A stretch of DNA of 64,000 bases from Leishmania martiniquensis (Eukaryota; Euglenozoa; Kinetoplastea; Trypanosomatida; Trypanosomatidae): NCBI RefSeq assembly GCF_017916325.1, contig NC_090170.1, forward strand, positions 152,501 through 216,500, in the 5' to 3' direction. The notes below the pieces were generated by a model. The model searched no databases and was not told the DNA's origin. It was given only the letters and a program-made list of their open reading frames with translations. Of this stretch, positions 52,901 through 61,900 are shown in pieces. Position 1 is the stretch's first letter. Each line of letters begins with the position of its first letter. The translations under genes were made by a program, and so were the position numbers.

Positions 52901-55900
52901 TCGTCGTCTGCGCCGTCCAGCAGCAGCAGCAGCTCTGCGCCGTCGTCGTCCTCGTCGTCTGCGCCGTCCAGCAGCAGCAGCAGCTCTGCGCCGTCGTCGT
53001 CCTCGTCGTCTGCGCCGTCCAGCAGCAGCAGCAGCTCTGCGCCGTCGTCGTCCTCGTCGTCTGCGCCGTCCAGCAGCAGCAGCAGCTCTGCGCCGTCGTC
53101 GTCCTCGTCGTCTGCGCCGTCCAGCAGCAGCAGCAGCTCTGCGCCGTCGTCGTCCTCGTCGTCTGCGCCGTCCAGCAGCAGCAGCAGCTCTGCGCCGTCG
53201 TCATCCTCGTCGTCTGCGCCGTCCAGCAGCAGCAGCAGCTCTGCGCCGTCGTCGTCCTCGTCGTCTGCGCCGTCCAGCAGCAGCAGCAGCTCTGCGCCGT
53301 CGTCATCCTCGTCGTCTGCGCCGTCCAGCAGCAGCAGCAGCTCTGCGCCGTCGTCATCCTCGTCGTCTGCGCCGTCCAGCAGCAGCAGCAGCTCTGCGCC
53401 GTCGTCATCCTCGTCGTCTGCGCCGTCCAGCAGCAGCAGCAGCTCTGCGCCGTCGTCGTCCTCGTCGTCTGAGCCGTCCAGCAGCAGCAGCTCTGCGCCG
53501 TCGTCGTCCTCGTCGTCTGCGCCGTCCAGCAGCAGCAGCAGCTCTGCGCCGTCGTCATCCTCGTCGTCTGCGCCGTCCAGCAGCAGCAGCAGCTCTGCGC
53601 CGTCGTCGTCCTCGTCGTCTGAGCCGTCCAGCAGCAGCAGCAGCTCTGCGCCGTCGTCATCCTCGTCGTCTGCGCCGTCCAGCAGCAGCAGCAGCTCTGC
53701 GCCGTCGTCATCCTCGTCGTCTGCGCCGTCCAGCAGCAGCAGCAGCTCTGCGCCGTCGTCATCCTCGTCGTCTGCGCCGTCCAGCAGCAGCAGCAGCTCT
53801 GCGCCGTCGTCATCCTCGTCGTCTGCGCCGTCCAGCAGCAGCAGCAGCTCTGCGCCGTCGTCGTCCTCGTCGTCTGAGCCGTCCAGCAGCAGCAGCTCTG
53901 CGCCGTCGTCGTCCTCGTCGTCTGCGCCGTCCAGCAGCAGCAGCAGCTCTGCGCCGTCGTCATCCTCGTCGTCTGCGCCGTCCAGCAGCAGCAGCAGCTC
54001 TGCGCCGTCGTCGTCCTCGTCGTCTGAGCCGTCCAGCAGCAGCAGCTCTGCGCCGTCGTCGTCCTCGTCGTCTGCGCCGTCCAGCAGCAGCAGCAGCTCT
54101 GCGCCGTCGTCGTCCTCGTCGTCTGCGCCGTCCAGCAGCAGCAGCAGCTCTGCGCCGTCGTCGTCCTCGTCGTCTGAGCCGTCCAGCAGCAGCAGCTCTG
54201 CGCCGTCGTCGTCCTCATCGTCTGCGCCGTCCAGCAGCAGCAGCAGCTCTGCGCCGTCGTCGTCCTCGTCGTCTGCGCCGTCCAGCAGCAGCAGCAGCTC
54301 TGCGCCGTCGTCGTCCTCGTCGTCTGCGCCGTCCAGCAGCAGCAGCAGCTCTGCGCCGTCGTCATCCTCGTCGTCTGCGCCGTCCAGCAGCAGCAGCAGC
54401 TCTGCGCCGTCGTCGTCCTCATCGTCTGAGCCGTCCAGCAGCAGCAGCAGCTCTGCGCCGTCGTCGTCCTCATCGTCTGCGCCGTCCAGCAGCAGCAGCA
54501 GCTCTGCGCCGTCGTCGTCCTCGTCGTCTGCGCCGTCCAGCAGCAGCAGCAGCTCTGCGCCGTCGTCGTCCTCGTCGTCTGCGCCGTCCAGCAGCAGCAG
54601 CAGCTCTGCGCCGTCGTCGTCCTCGTCGTCTGCGCCGTCCAGCAGCAGCAGCAGCTCTGCGCCGTCGTCGTCCTCGTCGTCTGCGCCGTCCAGCAGCAGC
54701 AGCAGCTCTGCGCCGTCGTCGTCCTCGTCGTCTGCGCCGTCCAGCAGCAGCAGCAGCTCTGCGCCGTCGTCATCCTCGTCGTCTGCGCCGTCCAGCAGCA
54801 GCAGCAGCTCTGCGCCGTCGTCATCCTCGTCGTCTGCGCCGTCCAGCAGCAGCAGCAGCTCTGCGCCGTCGTCGTCCTCGTCGTCTGCGCCGTCCAGCAG
54901 CAGCAGCAGCTCTGCGCCGTCGTCATCCTCGTCGTCTGCGCCGTCCAGCAGCAGCAGCAGCTCTGCGCCGTCGTCATCCTCGTCGTCTGCGCCGTCCAGC
55001 AGCAGCAGCAGCTCTGCGCCGTCGTCATCCTCGTCGTCTGCGCCGTCCAGCAGCAGCAGCAGCTCTGCGCCGTCGTCATCCTCGTCGTCTGCGCCGTCCA
55101 GCAGCAGCAGCAGCTCTGCGCCGTCGTCGTCCTCGTCGTCTGCGCCGTCCAGCAGCAGCAGCAGCTCTGCGCCGTCGTCGTCCTCGTCGTCTGCGCCGTC
55201 CAGCAGCAGCAGCAGCTCTGCGCCGTCGTCGTCCTCGTCGTCTGCGCCGTCCAGCAGCAGCAGCTCTGCGCCGTCGTCGTCCTCGTCGTCTGCGCCGTCC
55301 AGCAGCAGCAGCAGCTCTGCGCCGTCGTCGTCCTCGTCGTCTGCGCCGTCCAGCAGCAGCAGCAGCTCTGCGCCGTCGTCGTCCTCGTCGTCTGCGCCGT
55401 CCAGCAGCAGCAGCAGCTCTGCGCCGTCGTCATCCTCGTCGTCTGCGCCGTCCAGCAGCAGCAGCAGCTCTGCGCCGTCGTCGTCCTCGTCGTCTGCGCC
55501 GTCCAGCAGCAGCAGCAGCTCTGCGCCGTCGTCATCCTCGTCGTCTGCGCCGTCCAGCAGCAGCAGCAGCTCTGCGCCGTCGTCATCCTCGTCGTCTGCG
55601 CCGTCCAGCAGCAGCAGCAGCTCTGCGCCGTCGTCGTCCTCGTCGTCTGCGCCGTCCAGCAGCAGCAGCAGCTCTGCGCCGTCGTCATCCTCGTCGTCTG
55701 CGCCGTCCAGCAGCAGCAGCAGCTCTGCGCCGTCGTCATCCTCGTCGTCTGCGCCGTCCAGCAGCAGCAGCAGCTCTGCGCCGTCGTCATCCTCGTCGTC
55801 TGCGCCGTCCAGCAGCAGCAGCAGCTCTGCGCCGTCGTCATCCTCGTCGTCTGCGCCGTCCAGCAGCAGCAGCAGCTCTGCGCCGTCGTCATCCTCGTCG

Positions 55901-58900
55901 TCTGCGCCGTCCAGCAGCAGCAGCAGCTCTGCGCCGTCGTCGTCCTCGTCGTCTGAGCCGTCCAGCAGCAGCAGCTCTGCGCCGTCGTCGTCCTCGTCGT
56001 CTGCGCCGTCCAGCAGCAGCAGCAGCTCTGCGCCGTCGTCATCCTCGTCGTCTGCGCCGTCCAGCAGCAGCAGCAGCTCTGCGCCGTCGTCGTCCTCGTC
56101 GTCTGAGCCGTCCAGCAGCAGCAGCTCTGCGCCGTCGTCGTCCTCGTCGTCTGCGCCGTCCAGCAGCAGCAGCAGCTCTGCGCCGTCGTCGTCCTCGTCG
56201 TCTGCGCCGTCCAGCAGCAGCAGCAGCTCTGCGCCGTCGTCGTCCTCGTCGTCTGAGCCGTCCAGCAGCAGCAGCAGCTCTGCGCCGTCGTCGTCCTCAT
56301 CGTCTGCGCCGTCCAGCAGCAGCAGCAGCTCTGCGCCGTCGTCGTCCTCGTCGTCTGCGCCGTCCAGCAGCAGCAGCAGCTCTGCGCCGTCGTCGTCCTC
56401 GTCGTCTGCGCCGTCCAGCAGCAGCAGCAGCTCTGCGCCGTCGTCATCCTCGTCGTCTGCGCCGTCCAGCAGCAGCAGCAGCTCTGCGCCGTCGTCGTCC
56501 TCGTCGTCTGAGCCGTCCAGCAGCAGCAGCTCTGCGCCGTCGTCGTCCTCGTCGTCTGCGCCGTCCAGCAGCAGCAGCAGCTCTGCGCCGTCGTCGTCCT
56601 CGTCGTCTGCGCCGTCCAGCAGCAGCAGCAGCTCTGCGCCGTCGTCGTCCTCGTCGTCTGAGCCGTCCAGCAGCAGCAGCTCTGCGCCGTCGTCGTCCTC
56701 ATCGTCTGCGCCGTCCAGCAGCAGCAGCAGCTCTGCGCCGTCGTCGTCCTCGTCGTCTGCGCCGTCCAGCAGCAGCAGCAGCTCTGCGCCGTCGTCGTCC
56801 TCGTCGTCTGCGCCGTCCAGCAGCAGCAGCAGCTCTGCGCCGTCGTCGTCCTCGTCGTCTGCGCCGTCCAGCAGCAGCAGCAGCTCTGCGCCGTCGTCGT
56901 CCTCGTCGTCTGCGCCGTCCAGCAGCAGCAGCTCTGCGCCGTCGTCGTCCTCGTCGTCTGCGCCGTCCAGCAGCAGCAGCAGCTCTGCGCCGTCGTCATC
57001 CTCGTCGTCTGCGCCGTCCAGCAGCAGCAGCAGCTCTGCGCCGTCGTCATCCTCGTCGTCTGCGCCGTCCAGCAGCAGCAGCAGCTCTGCGCCGTCGTCG
57101 TCCTCGTCGTCTGCGCCGTCCAGCAGCAGCAGCAGCTCTGCGCCGTCGTCATCCTCGTCGTCTGCGCCGTCCAGCAGCAGCAGCAGCTCTGCGCCGTCGT
57201 CATCCTCGTCGTCTGCGCCGTCCAGCAGCAGCAGCAGCTCTGCGCCGTCGTCATCCTCGTCGTCTGCGCCGTCCAGCAGCAGCAGCAGCTCTGCGCCGTC
57301 GTCATCCTCGTCGTCTGCGCCGTCCAGCAGCAGCAGCAGCTCTGCGCCGTCGTCGTCCTCGTCGTCTGCGCCGTCCAGCAGCAGCAGCTCTGCGCCGTCG
57401 TCGTCCTCGTCGTCTGCGCCGTCCAGCAGCAGCAGCAGCTCTGCGCCGTCGTCGTCCTCGTCGTCTGAGCCGTCCAGCAGCAGCAGCTCTGCGCCGTCGT
57501 CGTCCTCGTCGTCTGCGCCGTCCAGCAGCAGCAGCAGCTCTGCGCCGTCGTCGTCCTCGTCGTCTGCGCCGTCCAGCAGCAGCAGCAGCTCTGCGCCGTC
57601 GTCGTCCTCGTCGTCTGCGCCGTCCAGCAGCAGCAGCAGCTCTGCGCCGTCGTCATCCTCGTCGTCTGCGCCGTCCAGCAGCAGCAGCAGCTCTGCGCCG
57701 TCGTCGTCCTCGTCGTCTGCGCCGTCCAGCAGCAGCAGCAGCTCTGCGCCGTCGTCATCCTCGTCGTCTGCGCCGTCCAGCAGCAGCAGCAGCTCTGCGC
57801 CGTCGTCATCCTCGTCGTCTGCGCCGTCCAGCAGCAGCAGCAGCTCTGCGCCGTCGTCATCCTCGTCGTCTGCGCCGTCCAGCAGCAGCAGCAGCTCTGC
57901 GCCGTCGTCGTCCTCGTCGTCTGCGCCGTCCAGCAGCAGCAGCAGCTCTGCGCCGTCGTCGTCCTCGTCGTCTGCGCCGTCCAGCAGCAGCAGCAGCTCT
58001 GCGCCGTCGTCATCCTCGTCGTCTGCGCCGTCCAGCAGCAGCAGCAGCTCTGCGCCGTCGTCGTCCTCGTCGTCTGCGCCGTCCAGCAGCAGCAGCAGCT
58101 CTGCGCCGTCGTCATCCTCGTCGTCTGCGCCGTCCAGCAGCAGCAGCAGCTCTGCGCCGTCGTCATCCTCGTCGTCTGCGCCGTCCAGCAGCAGCAGCAG
58201 CTCTGCGCCGTCGTCATCCTCGTCGTCTGCGCCGTCCAGCAGCAGCAGCAGCTCTGCGCCGTCGTCATCCTCGTCGTCTGCGCCGTCCAGCAGCAGCAGC
58301 AGCTCTGCGCCGTCGTCATCCTCGTCGTCTGCGCCGTCCAGCAGCAGCAGCTCTGCGCCGTCGTCATCCTCGTCGTCTGCGCCGTCCAGCAGCAGCAGCA
58401 GCTCTGCGCCGTCGTCATCCTCGTCGTCTGCGCCGTCCAGCAGCAGCAGCAGCTCTGCGCCGTCGTCATCCTCGTCGTCTGCGCCGTCCAGCAGCAGCAG
58501 CAGCTCTGCGCCGTCGTCATCCTCGTCGTCTGCGCCGTCCAGCAGCAGCAGCAGCTCTGCGCCGTCGTCATCCTCGTCGTCTGCGCCGTCCAGCAGCAGC
58601 AGCAGCTCTGCGCCGTCGTCATCCTCGTCGTCTGCGCCGTCCAGCAGCAGCAGCAGCTCTGCGCCGTCGTCATCCTCGTCGTCTGCGCCGTCCAGCAGCA
58701 GCAGCAGCTCTGCGCCGTCGTCGTCCTCGTCGTCTGAGCCGTCCAGCAGCAGCAGCTCTGCGCCGTCGTCGTCCTCGTCGTCTGCGCCGTCCAGCAGCAG
58801 CAGCAGCTCTGCGCCGTCGTCGTCCTCGTCGTCTGAGCCGTCCAGCAGCAGCAGCTCTGCGCCGTCGTCGTCCTCATCGTCTGCGCCGTCCAGCAGCAGC

Positions 58901-61900
58901 AGCAGCTCTGCGCCGTCGTCGTCCTCGTCGTCTGCGCCGTCCAGCAGCAGCAGCAGCTCTGCGCCGTCGTCGTCCTCGTCGTCTGCGCCGTCCAGCAGCA
59001 GCAGCAGCTCTGCGCCGTCGTCATCCTCGTCGTCTGCGCCGTCCAGCAGCAGCAGCAGCTCTGCGCCGTCGTCGTCCTCGTCGTCTGCGCCGTCCAGCAG
59101 CAGCAGCAGCTCTGCGCCGTCGTCATCCTCGTCGTCTGCGCCGTCCAGCAGCAGCAGCAGCTCTGCGCCGTCGTCATCCTCGTCGTCTGCGCCGTCCAGC
59201 AGCAGCAGCAGCTCTGCGCCGTCGTCATCCTCGTCGTCTGCGCCGTCCAGCAGCAGCAGCAGCTCTGCGCCGTCGTCGTCCTCGTCGTCTGAGCCGTCCA
59301 GCAGCAGCAGCTCTGCGCCGTCGTCGTCCTCGTCGTCTGCGCCGTCCAGCAGCAGCAGCAGCTCTGCGCCGTCGTCATCCTCGTCGTCTGCGCCGTCCAG
59401 CAGCAGCAGCAGCTCTGCGCCGTCGTCGTCCTCGTCGTCTGAGCCGTCCAGCAGCAGCAGCTCTGCGCCGTCGTCATCCTCGTCGTCTGCGCCGTCCAGC
59501 AGCAGCAGCAGCTCTGCGCCGTCGTCATCCTCGTCGTCTGCGCCGTCCAGCAGCAGCAGCAGCTCTGCGCCGTCGTCATCCTCGTCGTCTGCGCCGTCCA
59601 GCAGCAGCAGCAGCTCTGCGCCGTCGTCGTCCTCGTCGTCTGAGCCGTCCAGCAGCAGCAGCAGCTCTGCGCCGTCGTCATCCTCGTCGTCTGCGCCGTC
59701 CAGCAGCAGCAGCAGCTCTGCGCCGTCGTCATCCTCGTCGTCTGCGCCGTCCAGCAGCAGCAGCAGCTCTGCGCCGTCGTCATCCTCGTCGTCTGCGCCG
59801 TCCAGCAGCAGCAGCAGCTCTGCGCCGTCGTCATCCTCGTCGTCTGCGCCGTCCAGCAGCAGCAGCAGCTCTGCGCCGTCGTCATCCTCGTCGTCTGCGC
59901 CGTCCAGCAGCAGCAGCAGCTCTGCGCCGTCGTCGTCCTCGTCGTCTGAGCCGTCCAGCAGCAGCAGCTCTGCGCCGTCGTCGTCCTCGTCGTCTGCGCC
60001 GTCCAGCAGCAGCAGCAGCTCTGCGCCGTCGTCATCCTCGTCGTCTGCGCCGTCCAGCAGCAGCAGCAGCTCTGCGCCGTCGTCGTCCTCGTCGTCTGAG
60101 CCGTCCAGCAGCAGCAGCTCTGCGCCGTCGTCGTCCTCGTCGTCTGCGCCGTCCAGCAGCAGCAGCAGCTCTGCGCCGTCGTCGTCCTCGTCGTCTGCGC
60201 CGTCCAGCAGCAGCAGCAGCTCTGCGCCGTCGTCGTCCTCGTCGTCTGCGCCGTCCAGCAGCAGCAGCTCTGCGCCGTCGTCGTCCTCGTCGTCTGCGCC
60301 GTCCAGCAGCAGCAGCAGCTCTGCGCCGTCGTCGTCCTCGTCGTCTGCGCCGTCCAGCAGCAGCAGCAGCTCTGCGCCGTCGTCGTCCTCGTCGTCTGCG
60401 CCGTCCAGCAGCAGCAGCAGCTCTGCGCCGTCGTCATCCTCGTCGTCTGCGCCGTCCAGCAGCAGCAGCAGCTCTGCGCCGTCGTCGTCCTCGTCGTCTG
60501 AGCCGTCCAGCAGCAGCAGCTCTGCGCCGTCGTCGTCCTCATCGTCTGCGCCGTCCAGCAGCAGCAGCAGCTCTGCGCCGTCGTCGTCCTCGTCGTCTGC
60601 GCCGTCCAGCAGCAGCAGCAGCTCTGCGCCGTCGTCGTCCTCGTCGTCTGCGCCGTCCAGCAGCAGCAGCAGCTCTGCGCCGTCGTCGTCCTCGTCGTCT
60701 GCGCCGTCCAGCAGCAGCAGCAGCTCTGCGCCGTCGTCGTCCTCGTCGTCTGCGCCGTCCAGCAGCAGCAGCGCTCTGCGCCGTCGTCGTCCTCGTCGTC
60801 TGCGCCGTCCAGCAGCAGCAGCAGCTCTGCGCCGTCGTCATCCTCGTCGTCTGCGCCGTCCAGCAGCAGCAGCAGCTCTGCGCCGTCGTCATCCTCGTCG
60901 TCTGCGCCGTCCAGCAGCAGCAGCAGCTCTGCGCCGTCGTCGTCCTCGTCGTCTGCGCCGTCCAGCAGCAGCAGCAGCTCTGCGCCGTCGTCATCCTCGT
61001 CGTCTGCGCCGTCCAGCAGCAGCAGCAGCTCTGCGCCGTCGTCATCCTCGTCGTCTGCGCCGTCCAGCAGCAGCAGCAGCTCTGCGCCGTCGTCATCCTC
61101 GTCGTCTGCGCCGTCCAGCAGCAGCAGCAGCTCTGCGCCGTCGTCATCCTCGTCGTCTGCGCCGTCCAGCAGCAGCAGCAGCTCTGCGCCGTCGTCATCC
61201 TCGTCGTCTGCGCCGTCCAGCAGCAGCAGCAGCTCTGCGCCGTCGTCGTCCTCGTCGTCTGCGCCGTCCAGCAGCAGCAGCAGCTCTGCGCCGTCGTCAT
61301 CCTCGTCGTCTGCGCCGTCCAGCAGCAGCAGCAGCTCTGCGCCGTCGTCGTCCTCGTCGTCTGAGCCGTCCAGCAGCAGCAGCTCTGCGCCGTCGTCGTC
61401 CTCATCGTCTGCGCCGTCCAGCAGCAGCAGCAGCTCTGCGCCGTCGTCGTCCTCGTCGTCTGCGCCGTCCAGCAGCAGCAGCAGCTCTGCGCCGTCGTCG
61501 TCCTCGTCGTCTGCGCCGTCCAGCAGCAGCAGCAGCTCTGCGCCGTCGTCATCCTCGTCGTCTGCGCCGTCCAGCAGCAGCAGCAGCTCTGCGCCGTCGT
61601 CGTCCTCGTCGTCTGAGCCGTCCAGCAGCAGCAGCTCTGCGCCGTCGTCGTCCTCATCGTCTGCGCCGTCCAGCAGCAGCAGCAGCTCTGCGCCGTCGTC
61701 GTCCTCGTCGTCTGCGCCGTCCAGCAGCAGCAGCAGCTCTGCGCCGTCGTCGTCCTCGTCGTCTGCGCCGTCCAGCAGCAGCAGCTCTGCGCCGTCGTCG
61801 TCCTCATCGTCTGCGCCGTCCAGCAGCAGCAGCAGCTCTGCGCCGTCGTCGTCCTCGTCGTCTGCGCCGTCCAGCAGCAGCAGCAGCTCTGCGCCGTCGT

